Shown here piece after piece: positions 38,670 to 49,726 of a stretch of DNA of 64,000 nt. Each line of letters starts with the position of its first letter. Within the stretch, counting starts at the first letter, position 1. The stretch covers positions 14,098,645-14,162,644 of the forward strand of contig VZDJ01004378.1 in the NCBI GenBank assembly GCA_008694505.1, given 5' to 3'. The position numbers were made by a program, and so were the translations under genes. The DNA comes from Cyanoderma ruficeps (lineage: Eukaryota; Chordata; Aves; Passeriformes; Timaliidae). The notes below the pieces were generated by a model. That model ran no database searches. It was not told where the DNA came from and saw only the letters and a list, made by a program, of their open reading frames with translations.

Positions 38670-40640
38670 GAGATCTTTTCTGTTCCTGCAATTCTTCAGG
38701 TGTAATTGCAACATGCTATTACTAGTTATTGATCTACTTCCATGTCACATGCTGCTCTTCCTCATGCCAATAGGTAAAGCAATCTTACAATAAGAAGCTA
38801 CATCTCAATAGGATGGGTCCTAGGAATTATTTAGCATCTCATATTTTTTTCCTAGCACATATCTTGCAGCATAGTAGAGTGCAATTCCAAGGAAGTTTAG
38901 AGACTGATTCAGAGAAAAAGATTTGTTGTCTCTCCCTTGCCCACAGAGCAGCAAGCTGAGTTCTCACCAGGTCTTCACTCACAGGATTTTACTAACCTAA
39001 AGGGACAACCCAGTGATGTGTGCAGGAGCAAAATATTCTGAGGACATTTCACAATTTAATAACCCTCTGGAGTATGACTATCAGAAGTCATTTGTGACCT
39101 CTGGTATGATGTTACCAATACATGGTTAAGTTCAGGTGCTGACTGAAACTAACACAATTTTTCTCATTAAATTTTTAAATTTAATCACTCACCTTTCACA
39201 GGTTTCCCAATTTTGTATTATAAAACAAGGGACTGGCTCACCCCTAAAAATTCTTAATTCTTATTAATTATACTTTATTCAGGGTGCTCCTCTTGAACCA
39301 GGATCATACATTGTTGCACACTGAAGAAACTAAAAGACAGCCACTGTCTTTGCATCAATTAAATGTAAGAGATAAATATTAATATAAACTGGTAGGGATA
39401 CCACAGGAAACAGTGAGATATTATTGGTCAAGATATTAGGGGATGATCTCATTATAACATCTTAAAATGCCAGACTTTTAAAAGTATCCTTAGGCCTTAT
39501 TGGCAGGAGCATTTTTAGGGTTAGTAGTCAATCTGAAAAAGCTCAAGAGTGGAAACTGCAGAAACCAATAAATACAGAGGTTTACAGAACTTAGCAGATA
39601 ATGACTGCCGTATATCTTGGTGCTCAGTAGAAATCAGCAGGACAATTTAGTATTCAAACTCTGTGACTGGTCACCAAAATCTCATTATATGGCTTCTTTT
39701 TTAATTAGAGCTTTCTAGTCAGAAGACATGATGAACTCACCAGGACTTTTGATTTTTTAAATAATAATTGTAAGTAGGTAGAATAGCAGATCTAGTGAAT
39801 GTAATCAGACACTCAAAGTTTCTTTTTTTTTTTTTTCTTTTTAATCAAGAAGGTATTTTGGTGAGACATATAAACTTCAGCTATTTCCAGCATGAACAAA
39901 AAAAAAATGTTTAAGCTCATTACAAACCAGTTGTATTGATTTGGTGTAGGACACAGTATTCTAGTTTCTCCTGACACATTCATGAAAAGTAATAGTATTT
40001 TCATATACATGTGAAGTTCTTTTCACCACATTTGAGTTCCATTTATTCTGCCCATACACCATACCTTTCTGAGAAATAGAACACTCACAGAGCACTTTAT
40101 CGAGTCTAGGCCCTTCTGTAGCTGAATAGGCCTGCTCTTACAGCATTACACAATTCAGCCAATGTTATCTCATCCTCACTGATTCAGCTCTTTCATCCAT
40201 TTTATCCTTTACCTAAAATTATCATCACAGAAGAAAAACAGAATTTACACATGATACTTTTTCAAAGAAGAGACTGCAGATTTGAGGAGAATTGTCCATC
40301 ATGATCTTCTAGGAACTTTAACTGATGTAAGCACTATTGGAATCAGGAGTCTAAGTAACAGTTTTTGAATTGACCTAGGAAGGCATAATGGACAATCTCT
40401 TTCCTACAATAAATAACACAGAGAAAAAAAGGGTTCACAAACATCAGAAGAAGCATATATACAGCAAGGAGAGGAAACATTCACTTATATCAAGAGATAG
40501 AAAGATTGATTTTTTTCATGTGACTTTATGTACCTAATATGCACTCAGAAATGTTAAAAATTGGGCATTAATATGTAAAGAGCACATTGAAATAAGTGAG
40601 GGTATACAAACACTCTCAGGTCTGAAATTTTTTTCTCTCC
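38670..40640. other. Unique AT-rich non-coding DNA
   Basis: No gene was seen. It includes a T(14) homopolymer at 39823-39836. Confidence 0.6.
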
Positions 40641-40641
40641 T

Positions 40642-40778
40642 AGAATTAGAGAATGGTTTGGGTTGGAAGGGAACTTCATCATCATCTAGCTATCTAGTTC
40701 CAACACCTCCCTGCCATGGGCAGCGACACCTTCCAGTAGGCCAGGTTTGTCAAACTCCTTTTCAACCTACCTGATTCA
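40642..40778 (-). mobile_element. CR1 LINE 3' tail, minus strand
   Basis: It opens with agaatggtttgggttggaag and continues through ctagttccaacacctccctg then catgggcagcgacacc, the reverse complement of the CR1 3' UTR end in the subfamily of 46975-47254. A small insertion repeats the catc and ctag words near 40680-40695. It is 5' truncated within the 3' UTR, so no ORF remains. Confidence 0.92.
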
Positions 40779-40908
40779 AAAAATTAGCAAACAGGTCTTG
40801 ATATGATAGGAACCTGACTCATCATTAAACCCACCAAGCTAAAGTCCATCTTTTCCTTGACTTCCTTACATCTCTCTATATCCGGACATTTCTTCCCCAC
40901 ACAGAACC

Positions 40909-40931
40909 AGCACACCCACACTGGGTGTGCT
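40909..40931. repeat. Perfect 10-bp GC-rich hairpin, 3-nt loop
   Basis: The arms agcacaccca (40909-40918) and tgggtgtgct (40922-40931) pair exactly around cac. It lies about 130 bp right of the CR1 tail in otherwise unique sequence. Confidence 0.75.
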
Positions 40932-40934
40932 CCC

Positions 40935-43150
40935 AGCAGGGTATCCTACGACAAGGAGAGAGTGGAGTGAGCACTGTGCAGAGGTAATGGGGATACAGAC
41001 ACCATGGCAGCTCAATTCATGCCTAATTAAGTCTGAAGGACTGTGCGGAGAACTAGACTGTGTCAGTTTATAGAAGCTGATTGATGCTGTTATTGACTTC
41101 TAAGGCTCTGACTCAGCACATAATCACATCCTGGATTTTTAACTCAAACGATGTACTCAAGAATATGTAGTACTGCAGCAGGGCCTTTTTCCTTAAGGCT
41201 GCATATCAGCATAACGCTGAAGCTCAGCATAAATCTGTGTTTTGTTGATGTGCATGAAAAAGCTGCTATCATGACTGAGCAGTTTTGGTGAATGGAAATA
41301 TTAGTTTAATGATAGATCTCCATTACATATTTTCATTATGTAGCTGGAGTTAATTTTTAAAGGGTATATGTTCCTATATATTTCAGTGTAGAAACAGTTA
41401 GGCTTTAGTGCATCTGAGATTCTACAAGATTTGAGGAGGTTAATTACAATCTCCTTTCATATTCTCTTATTTTAAGAATAATTACAGGTATAGCAGGCTA
41501 CTGTCCACATCTCCTTGCATCTATAATATCAAGGGTATTTTAAAAGTAGAAAATTTGCATTAATATTATGTTTTGAGAAGCCAAGTATATTTAGATATTT
41601 TCATTATGGGTGTAATATAGCAAATATCAAGGAGGGAGATACATAGGAAGTGAAGAGCATTTGAAAATTTGTTCTTTTCATATGGATGCATAGTACCAGA
41701 GCTCAGGTATTTTAGCTGAATACATTATTATGTATGTATGCTTGCATGTACACTCCTAGTTTATGGCAAATGAAACATAATTCAGCTCAGCCTTCCTTCA
41801 TTGCAGACTCCTATATTTATTGTGTTTTAAGACTTGTGCAGTCAGTCCTACTAAGGTCACTAGATGAATTCTTTCACGTCTAATGGTAAGAAACCCTGGC
41901 ACACAAATCTTTGCAGTAGCCAAGGAGGAAATCCTGCCTATAAAGGATGTCCCCCCTCCCCTACTCTGACCACATTACAGCAAATGTCATCCATGTTCTC
42001 CTCTGGGGCCTCAGTAATCCATATTTTATAGGAGTGTATTTAGAATTAGTCCATATTTGAAATTGCTTACAGAATGCCATACAAATCAATGAAAGGTGGT
42101 AACATGACTCATCAACAAGAATATAGGTGAGTCATGAGAGTTCTCTGCAATACTAGAGGTTATATTTAATCTTCAGTTTGAAAACATCAGATCATTACTA
42201 ATATCACTGAATAGAATTCTTCAAGAAGTATTTGTATTGTTCTCAATATTAACAATTAAAAATAAATTATCACAGACTACGGGAAAAGAGAAGACAGAAA
42301 GTAAAAGGAAAAAAGAGAAAAGACAGTGGAAGGGGATGATTTGAATCATATCATACAGGGAATGAGACCCTTATCTGAAAAACAAGAAAAAATAATCAAT
42401 GGAAATCTCCAGTCATCTTATTTGGTACTTAAACAGAAAACCCAAACATTTTCGGATTCTATTGCCACGCCGATTTTAAGAGCCTAAACAGAACTTCAGA
42501 TGTAGTTCTAAAGGATTTTGAAATGTCAGTAAAAAATTTTCTCAGACTGGAAAAGCAAGGCTAAAAAAATCCCTGATCAGCACTTGTAAATTCAAATATT
42601 TATTTTGTTTTTAAAACACCAAAGACGCTAAGAGAGACAGAATAATCTGGCAGCATTTTTCATGCTGCTGCTTTATTTTTAAGCATACTAAGGAGGGCTC
42701 AAGAAAAGAAAGCATTATCAGCACTTTAAGGATTAAGTGTTAGTGTCATTCACTAGGGAAACTGGCTTGAATTTCCCCCTCCCCATCCTCCTCCAATTCA
42801 AGATTTATTTAATGTGCTCAGACTGAGATTGATCAAGGCAGAAGGCAGAACTGCTTGCATGGACATCTGGTCCCAAATTCCAGTGACTCACAAGAGTGTC
42901 TCACTCACAGTAAAATGAAATTCATTAAATACACTTACATAATCTCTGCCTTTATGACCAATCTCTATCCCACAGTATTCATGCCTTTTAATATTAAGCA
43001 AAAAGTATGCAAGCAGGACACTAAAAAAATCCATTTCTACAGCTGTTCAGTTACTTTCTATGCCCAGTCACTGAAGAGCTGTCATGGAAACTGATTCTGA
43101 ACAGTAATTTATTATTTATGAGCAGTAGTTCATTTCCCATGAGCCTTTCA
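40935..43150. other. Unique non-coding DNA
   Basis: No gene was seen. A purine-rich stretch lies at about 42280-42340. The region 42.6-42.85 kb is more complex in sequence than its neighbours, but I recognise nothing in it. Confidence 0.6.
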
Positions 43151-43153
43151 CAG

Positions 43154-43237
43154 GAGGGCATAGCTCATGGCGGAACATGATAGTGCAGCTCATAGAGATC
43201 TCCGCCATTAGCTTTGGGTACAATCCCCAAGTGAGGG
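43154..43237 (+). other. tRNA-like relic (degraded tRNA pseudogene or tRNA-derived SINE head)
   Basis: tagctcatggcgg (43161-43173) resembles a tRNA A box. gggtacaatcccc (43216-43228) matches a B box except for A in place of the second conserved T. A perfect 5-bp T-stem (ttggg 43214-43218, cccaa 43226-43230) encloses a 7-nt loop tacaatc. The spacing between the boxes is about 12 nt longer than in a standard tRNA, and the acceptor arms do not pair, so this is not a working tRNA gene. It may be a tRNA-derived SINE head or a chance combination. Confidence 0.3.
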
Positions 43238-43784
43238 CAATTGTCTCACATTGTCTCTTCCATCAAAACTCCTTTTTAGCATAAGTTAAGGACTTGTTTG
43301 TGTTGAGTTCTCTGGCCTCTTCCAGAACCCCATTTAAATTTTGTTTAGAAGCCTTCTTATTTTGAGCTTAAACATTAAACTTTGTTAAGCCTTGAGCAGA
43401 TCTGGTGCATAAGATCAGTACTGGGAGGAGGAACTGTTGAACTCCTTTGATGTTTCGAGAGAAAGTTACTATATCCCTTTCCAGTCTCTCTTCCTGTGTT
43501 AAGGAACAGAGCAGGGAAGATGTTCTCTCTCTTCACAAGACATCTGTCATCAGTACTGTTATCATCCTATCTTCCTTCTTCCAGATGCCAAATAAAGCAG
43601 AATTCCTCTTCTGTGAGAGAAGTATGGGTATGATGTTCCCAAATCCCAGCTGCTGTACAGCACATAAAATACTTCTCTTTCTCTCAGGGTGAAATCCTTT
43701 GCAATACACGCTATAGGATGACATTTGAAGAAATAATTTGAATATTTTGAATGATTTTTGAAGAAGACATGAGAAATCAGTAAA

Positions 43785-43830
43785 TTTCAGAGACCAAGGC
43801 CTACAAAAATGTAGGCCTTGGTCTCTGAAA
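43785..43830. repeat. Perfect hairpin: 21-bp arms, 4-nt loop
   Basis: The arms 43785-43805 (starting tttcagagacc) and 43810-43830 (ending ggtctctgaaa) are exact reverse complements with AAAA between them. There is no mismatch, the arms are of mixed composition, and pairing stops abruptly at both outer edges. Perfection with a tiny loop fits a recent template-switch or inverted-duplication event better than slow selection. As RNA it would be a perfect 21-bp duplex, shorter than a normal miRNA precursor stem. Confidence 0.9.
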
Positions 43831-43834
43831 GGTC

Positions 43835-45938
43835 ATAGAGAGAGTCAGGATAGTTTCTTGTCTTCTTCCCTCATAATTAAAAACAATATTCAGAATGTCT
43901 AGAGACAGTTTCATCACTAATATTTGAGGAAAGAGCAACTACAGAAATCACTACTGAGTCCAGTTACAGGGTTGAAAAACAAACATCTAATGTCAGTATT
44001 CTTGTTCTGTGAAATTATGAACTAAGAACTTTTTTTTAATTAATAAATAAATAAATAGCAGATGTTCAAAGGGGTGAATATACTATGTAGATGAGCAGAA
44101 AAGGCTTTTCAGTATAGCATATTTATTACTCTTTATTTAATTAATTAATTTATTAATTAAGTAAGTATGCTTTGATGACTGCATTGGCTTGATCACACTG
44201 TAAATTCACAAGCTGCCAATCACCTAGTTATAGTCTGAATTCAAACTCCTTTTTCAATTTAGGGCAAAAATTAAGCATTGTATCATCACTGTCTTGCCAA
44301 GCTGAGACAAAACCCATTTGTAACTGTTGAATCAGCAGGGTCATTGCAAAATCCAAAACTATGGCAAAGTTAAAGTGGAGTAATTAACTTAATTTCAGCC
44401 TCATGAGCTAACATTGCCATCTTCATTGTCTATATCCTCCAACCATATATTCATAGCAGGCTCATCTGTCACCAGTACAGACAGAAGTGCTAATGTTACT
44501 AGAAAGAATGTCCACACCTTAGTCACAATCTATTGCATGTTTTATTTGCAAGAAAATCCCCAACACCATCTCTTTTTACTCTCTTCCATAGCTCAGAAAT
44601 TCTTTTTCCTTCAAATACTTTTTGACACTTCATATGCTATTTTTGCGGTAGGAGAGAATATACATAGTCACCTGGACTATTAATTCAGAGGAATACTCTA
44701 ATGAAAATTCACTGCTAAAGAACTTCTATTGTGGTTACAAACTTAAATTATGAGGCGGAAAGGGGTGGAGGAGGAAGAAGGAATTGTTTCTATAGTTTAG
44801 TTACTTTTAAGAATAAAAACTTATGGACAACTTCCACTTTGTAATCTCTGTATGCTAGAACAGACATGTAGCTGGTTTGAAAGTTTTATCGCTTGAAACA
44901 GGAATCCAGTCAAATAAAATAAATAATTTTGTAGAACTAAAGAAAATTATGTTCTGTTTTACACTCACCATAAATTTTGCCTTATGAGTTTTTCTCCTAG
45001 ATTACTAAAACACTACAAAAATATACCTGAGTTTTTAGAGAGATTAACCAAAACTCACCTAGTTTTTATTTTGAAAAAGTCTTAGAATTTTTAATTAAAA
45101 TAACCAAAACAAATTTTGGATATTACTGTTTTAATATTTAGAAGTATCTAAGTCTAAAGTTAGTTAAAGGCACTAATGTTTCTTCTAGAGTATCTTAACA
45201 GACGTGTTTAACTCAATACATTTTTTTAAACCCATGTCTAAGCATAATAAATTGGAAGTTAAATTTAATATCATTCCAGGTTCTCAAGCTTTTAGCCAAA
45301 TATCGAGTTTGAGGTAATATTCTACATTACAATTGTATATAAACAAATGTTAGCAGAAGTTTTTTTACAAAAGAAAATTAGTTACAGATGGTTGGAGAGT
45401 TAAAAATGGCTATAAAATATTAAAATGCTAAAGTGAAAAAAAACATAGCGTCAAATGTCAAGATCTTCAAAACTGACCGCAGAGACTAAAAGCCATATTT
45501 TCTGATACTTTCTCCAGTTTCAGAAGCAAAATATGCATCACTAGCCTCTTTATCCTACTACGAAGTAAACCTAGCTCAAAAATGAAGGGAAAATTCTTAC
45601 AATTTTTCTGTTGAAAAAGATATATTTATGATCATTTTCTGGAAAACTCTTTGCAATATGTTAAAAAATGAGATGAACAGCATTCAGACAGAATTCTTTC
45701 TTACTAGGTTCAAATAAATCTTTGTGCCAAGGAAGTGGAAGATACATATTCCCTCTGTTCAATGAAGTTACCTGCCTCAACAAAAATGAATGGTACTGCT
45801 GACAGCTTACTACTATTGCCACTAAGAACCATCCTACTAAGATGAGACTGGTTTAACAATTCATTTCAAGTTTATTTGTTGGAAAAACTTGCCCAAAGAA
45901 GAAAAGTTCAAAGTGTTGTTTAAAAAAAAAAAATCAAA
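43835..45938. other. Unique AT-rich non-coding DNA
   Basis: No gene was seen. It holds AT-only patches at 44036-44056 (TAAA units) and 44134-44162 (TTAA/ATTA units), a purine-rich patch near 44752-44783, and an A(12) run just before the following CR1. Confidence 0.6.
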
Positions 45939-45940
45939 TT

Positions 45941-46131
45941 TCAGAGAGTAGGTGGGCACTGGAACAGGCTCCCCAGGGAAGTGGTCACAGTACCCAGTCT
46001 GACAGAGTTCAGGAAGCATTTTGACAATGCTCTCATGGTGTGACTCGGTGTGTTCTGCAGAGGGCCAGGAGTTGGTCTCTATGATCCTTCTGGGTCTCTT
46101 CTAACTCAGCATATGCTACGATGCTATGATA
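45941..46131 (+). mobile_element. CR1 LINE 3' end fragment
   Basis: It runs from a gcactggaacaggctcccca-type block through gggccaggagttggtctcta to tgctacgatgctatgata, the CR1 3' UTR with its terminal short repeat. The internal words (ctgacagagttcaggaagc, gacaatgctctcatgg) place it in a different subfamily from 46975-47254 and close to 18015-18083. It is 5' truncated, with no coding part left. Confidence 0.92.
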
Positions 46132-46564
46132 CACTTCCTTGCCAAGTCTTGTATCTCTGTTTGTTCCTACTGGTGATTTTAACTCTTTTGATTCTGAGGA
46201 CATCAATTTTATGGCTGGCAAACCATTTCTGTGTAAAAGTACTTATCTGGAAAAGAATAAATAAACTAATATTGTGCTTCTAATAGACTTCTACTCAAAT
46301 AATATTTTGGTTTTTATTTTCATTTTTTCCAAGAAATATGCATTAGCTCTGCAACACAAGTTTCATCTTTCCAGAGAGGTGTTTCAAATATATTTTGAAA
46401 TTGCTGCCACCATAACGCTCTTTCTTAGTGCTGGAGCTCTGGTGAAAATTACAGCTTCTAAACAATATTACTGACTCTTAAAATTAAATAAACAAAAAGG
46501 TTGTGTTTCAAAACACGATGCTTCATCAAGCAAATTTACCTGTGTTTTGCAAGTTCTGCTTAGA

Positions 46565-46815
46565 GTTAATGTGCTCTGGGAAGAGTTTGTACCATGGCTG
46601 CAGTAGCATGGGGTTCTCCATAGGCTGTAGGGGAAGCTCTGTTCCAAAACCTGGAACACCCCCTCCTTTTTCTCTGACCTTGGTGCCTACAGGGCTGTTT
46701 CTCTCTACAACAGCTGCTGCACAGTAATTTTTACCCTTTCTTTTCCTAAATATTATCACAGACATGCCACCATTTTGGAACCAACCATAACTGCCCTACT
46801 TGGGGACAGCTCCTA
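46565..46815. mobile_element. Probable degraded copy of a common bird interspersed repeat, family not named
   Basis: The words gaccttggtgcctacagggc, ctgtttctctctac and aaatattatcacagacatgc in this order resemble a repeat I recall from many bird genomes (parts reading roughly 'tgaccttggtgtctgcagggctgtttctctc' followed later by 'ttatcacagaggcgctacc'). I cannot assign it firmly to an LTR or LINE family, and the ends are approximate. Frames on both strands across it (plus 46503-46727; minus 46526-46765) are incidental. Confidence 0.45.
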
Positions 46816-46974
46816 ATGTCTTCCGACAGAAGACATAAGCCCATAAAAGTACTCTATTACTCAAAGTTCACCACATAAACAAAGCACATTCAGTTTAATA
46901 GTGATTAAATTTGGTATTTTTTTAAAGCAAATGGTGACCTGTTGCCTATAATTCCAAGAGGGATAAACATGCCT

Positions 46975-47254
46975 TTTGACAAGGGCATGTAGTGATATGA
47001 CAAGAGGGAATGTCTTTAAACTGAAAGAGGGTAGGTTTATATTAGCTATTCGGAAGAAATTCTTTACTGTGAAGATGGTGAGACACTTGGTGGATGAACT
47101 TGGGGATGCTCCAGCCCTGGAAGTGTTCAAGGCCAAGTTGGATGGGACTCTTAAAAACCTGGTTTAGTGGAAGGTGTCCCTGTCCACGGCAGCAGGATTG
47201 AAACCAGGCAATCCCGAAGGTCCCTTCCAACCCAAACTATTCTGTGATTCTGTG
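46975..47254 (+). mobile_element. CR1 LINE 3' end, the longest copy in the window
   Basis: Typical CR1 words occur in order: gtagtgatatgacaagaggg, tttaaactgaaagagggtag, gaagaaattctttactgtga, gaagtgttcaaggccaagtt, ggaaggtgtccctgtccac, ggtcccttccaacccaaac and tctgtgattctgtg. It is the far 3' part of ORF2 region and 3' UTR, 5' truncated. A gap relative to the usual form lies near 47090, where the 'cactgg...cagagaagttg' stretch is shortened. The plus and minus frames across it are not genes. Confidence 0.96.
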
Positions 47255-47259
47255 CTTGA

Positions 47260-47660
47260 AACAGTGTTTGAAAGTAGAAGCACATCACACATGGATTTCT
47301 GTTTAACACCTAGACTGAATGACAGAAATAATCATAATGCATTGTCTTCCTACATTCAAGATTATATTTGCTTCAGTGACTGGCGAAAAGTTCTTTTAAT
47401 TTCCCATCTCTATACAGTGAGACAGCCTTAATAATATTTTCTCTACAAAATTACAGAAACTTTAAATTTGTATTAACTTTTCCGTACAGTATTGTACACT
47501 ATAGTCTGGGTCATCATCATCTTCTCACAGGAACCTACGGAAGCTGTGTTTCAAGCACTGCACATTTACATGATGAAAGTACCAGAAGGTACTAACCTTT
47601 ATTTGCTCAATACCAAGCAGATCTCTAACTAGTGTTTTCTTGTTTATAAGGATAGCATAA
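47260..47660. other. Unique AT-rich non-coding DNA
   Basis: Nothing recognisable between the CR1 tail and the next hairpin. Confidence 0.55.
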
Positions 47661-47662
47661 TT

Positions 47663-47695
47663 ATCTCCTTACTCTTTATGAAAGAGTAAGGAGAT
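47663..47695. repeat. Perfect hairpin: 15-bp arms, 3-nt loop
   Basis: The arms atctccttactcttt (47663-47677) and aaagagtaaggagat (47681-47695) are exact reverse complements around ATG. After one mismatch, three more bases could pair outside (47659-47661 with 47697-47699). It has the same character as the hairpin at 43785-43830. Confidence 0.85.
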
Positions 47696-47699
47696 CATT

Positions 47700-48518
47700 C
47701 TTGAATTTCCAATGCTTTGTCTTCATTTAAAACTTCTAAAAAATACCTGATACATTTTTCTGCAATCTTCCTGAAATTTCCATATTTTAGATTCTGAGTT
47801 AATACAGAACTAGATTTTTTGCATTTGATTATTTTATTATAGTTGTCATTCGTAGAATATTTTAGAAAACCTTCCATACTTGTAAGTCCTTGCAGCTGTG
47901 AAAACCACCTTTAGAGCATTCTAGCAAAAAATGTCCAGAAACTACACTCTCTGCCCCCAAACAGCTTATAACCTAAGAAACTGTCACATCAACAAAAAGG
48001 ATTCAAGAGCACTTCAGAAGAAAAGAGAGGATGGCAAGCTTCTAACAAGGGAAATAAATGATGTAGGGTGGATTTTAACAAGAACTGGGTCTTAATTAGG
48101 GAGGGATTTGGAGAGAGAGAGAGAAAAAAAATCTTGTAATAAGATAATTAGTGGCAGTAGTTTACATCAGCACAAATTAAAACAGGCAGTTGGCAATTAG
48201 AAAATACTGCTTCCTTGGTGGTGTCAGTCAAGTGGCACATAGCAGCAAACATTTCTAAACCCAATAAAGTGCCAGATATCAGCTGGAAGCACAATCATCT
48301 TCTCTCTTTTTTGTCACCATAGTTTTCAAACCCTGTAGTACTCCTTTTCTTTAAGTACTTTGAAAATTAAGTGGAATATTTGAAAACAAAATACTAGATG
48401 CTTCCTAAAAAGGAGACAAAAGTATGAATAGGCAGAGAGAAGGATAAAAGGAAGCTGCCAGATTTTCATTTTGGACATCCATCATATGTGTTCAGATAAG
48501 AACAATTTTATGCTCAGG
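47700..48518. other. Unique AT-rich non-coding DNA with a GA microsatellite
   Basis: No gene was seen. A (GA)7 run at 48111-48124 leads into a short A-run. The right edge is the insertion site of the forward solo LTR. Confidence 0.6.
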
Positions 48519-48519
48519 A

Positions 48520-48524
48520 AGGGG
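48520..48524. repeat. Target-site duplication AGGGG, left copy
   Basis: Identical to 49207-49211, flanking the TG...CA LTR exactly. A 5-bp duplication is usual for several retroviral integrase groups. Confidence 0.9.
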
Positions 48525-49206
48525 TGTCCTAGGGTGACTATGATGCCTGTATCACCAATCGTCTGTTCTGTCTGTGCTGTGTGTGTGTTCTGTACCTTTA
48601 AGACTGATTCTGAGAGGAGCAGGGAAGAAAACACGCGCAGTTTGTTTTGGGAAAACATTTTTCACTCCTACTCACTTCTTCATTCATCATCCTTGTGTGT
48701 GTTCGTCGGATGTGCGGACAGCAGCGAGAGAGTTTTTTTTTCCCCTCTTCTTTTTTTTGTTTAGTTAGTCTAGCTAGCTGAGGCAAAGAAAAGCTTCCTG
48801 GACTGGTTTTTTTTCTTTTTCCTTTTTTTTTCTTGGGACTCCTCTGGACTGAAAACCCAGGGGAGCACCAGGAACTGCACCTGTGGCCCACCCGGGCCTG
48901 GATCTGGGCATTTACCAGCGCCGAAAAGGACCCGGACTGATCAGAGACTGATAGAGCTGAGCTGACTCACGGCAAGGATTTCTCTCAGTTCTGCCATCTC
49001 TTTTCGGACCAGCGAGAGGTTTTATTGTTTCATATTATTCATTCCTATGCTTGTGGGCAGCTTGTTTGTTAAATAAATAGTTTTTTCCACTTTTCTCTGA
49101 GGAAGTTCTTTTCCCGGACCCACTGGGGGAGGGGCCATTTATGTTTTTCTCTCCCAAGGAACCCCCATTTGGAGGTTTCCTCCCAAATTTGCCCTAAACC
49201 AGGACA
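48525..49206 (+). mobile_element. Complete solo LTR of an avian endogenous retrovirus, forward
   Basis: The 682-bp element starts TGTCCT and ends AGGACA, a perfect 6-bp terminal inverted repeat with the canonical TG/CA ends, and sits between identical AGGGG duplications. An AATAAA signal at 49072-49077, about 130 bp before the 3' end, fixes the orientation. The body has CpG sites and pyrimidine-rich runs (48727-48755, 48805-48834) unlike the flanks. No primer-binding site or internal region adjoins, so it arose by recombination between the two LTRs of a former provirus. The sequence recalls a class III (ERVL-like) LTR known from songbirds, but the class was not checked. The 97-codon frames across it are not genes. 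Confidence 0.93.
49072..49077 (+). promoter_or_regulatory. LTR poly(A) signal AATAAA
   Basis: Plus-strand AATAAA followed by T-rich sequence (tagttttttcc) inside the forward solo LTR. Confidence 0.7.
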
Positions 49207-49211
49207 AGGGG
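49207..49211. repeat. Target-site duplication AGGGG, right copy
   Basis: Directly abuts the CA end of the forward solo LTR and equals 48520-48524. Confidence 0.9.
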
Positions 49212-49331
49212 TTAAGTCAGAAACAGCACAGTTGAAAACAGATTAGTTAGATTATGCATAAAAGGTTTACTATCTCTTATAGAAATCCCTTATCAGGGGC
49301 TGCTGTTACTGGCTAGCTGGCCCCGGGAAAT

Positions 49332-49336
49332 CTACA
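49332..49336. repeat. Target-site duplication CTACA, left copy
   Basis: Identical to 49743-49747; the two copies bracket the TG...CA element exactly. Confidence 0.85.
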
Positions 49337-49421
49337 TGTCAGAGGTTTGGAGGTTCTGGATCTCAGCTGAAGCGTGGTTGCGGCTTGAGAAAAGAGAGCG
49401 GCTCTCGCTGGGTTCGGATGG

Positions 49422-49427
49422 TTTATT
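49422..49427 (-). promoter_or_regulatory. LTR poly(A) signal AATAAA
   Basis: Minus-strand AATAAA within the reverse solo LTR, upstream of its GC-rich 3' part. Confidence 0.65.
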
Positions 49428-49712
49428 TCTCTAGAAAACCTCTCCAGGGTAGGTGGAAGGCAGAGAGGGCCCCAGAGCCCAGGTGCAAGAGAGCGAAAAA
49501 TCCTCTGCCCCCAGGTTAAGTACCTAAGGGCAGATCTCCAGACAGGAAGGGGCCAGGGACCAATTGTTACTAAGGTGTATTAGAAAGACAAAGGATGTAG
49601 GTGGCATCTAATTATCTGGGCAAATCAGGGGTTTCATCCCCAGAATCTTTTACCTTTAGCAGGGTGATTGACACCAGGGTCAAGGCTATACCATTAGGGG
49701 GTTTAGGAGAGA

Positions 49713-49726
49713 GGGGGGGGGGGGGG
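49713..49726. repeat. G(14) homopolymer
   Basis: An uninterrupted run of 14 G inside the reverse solo LTR. Its length is likely to vary and is prone to sequencing error. Confidence 0.9.

Noticed and set aside
38427..38793. Four frames through 38.4-38.8 kb
   Set aside because: They pass through the C-run/CA microsatellite and the N; their low-complexity products are artefacts.
43154..43237. Functional tRNA gene
   Set aside because: The acceptor arms do not pair, the box spacing is too long and the B box lacks one invariant T. Only a relic is tenable.
43785..43830. miRNA gene or bacterial-type terminator
   Set aside because: The stem is shorter than a typical miRNA precursor and too perfect, with no flanking basal stem. 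The organism is a vertebrate, so intrinsic terminators do not apply.
46976..47230. Open frames on both strands across 46.98-47.23 kb
   Set aside because: They lie in the CR1 3' end, which is largely untranslated sequence.
48471..48891. 97-codon frames on plus and minus strands
   Set aside because: They overlap the forward solo LTR and start or end at arbitrary points in it; LTRs of this kind do not encode proteins.
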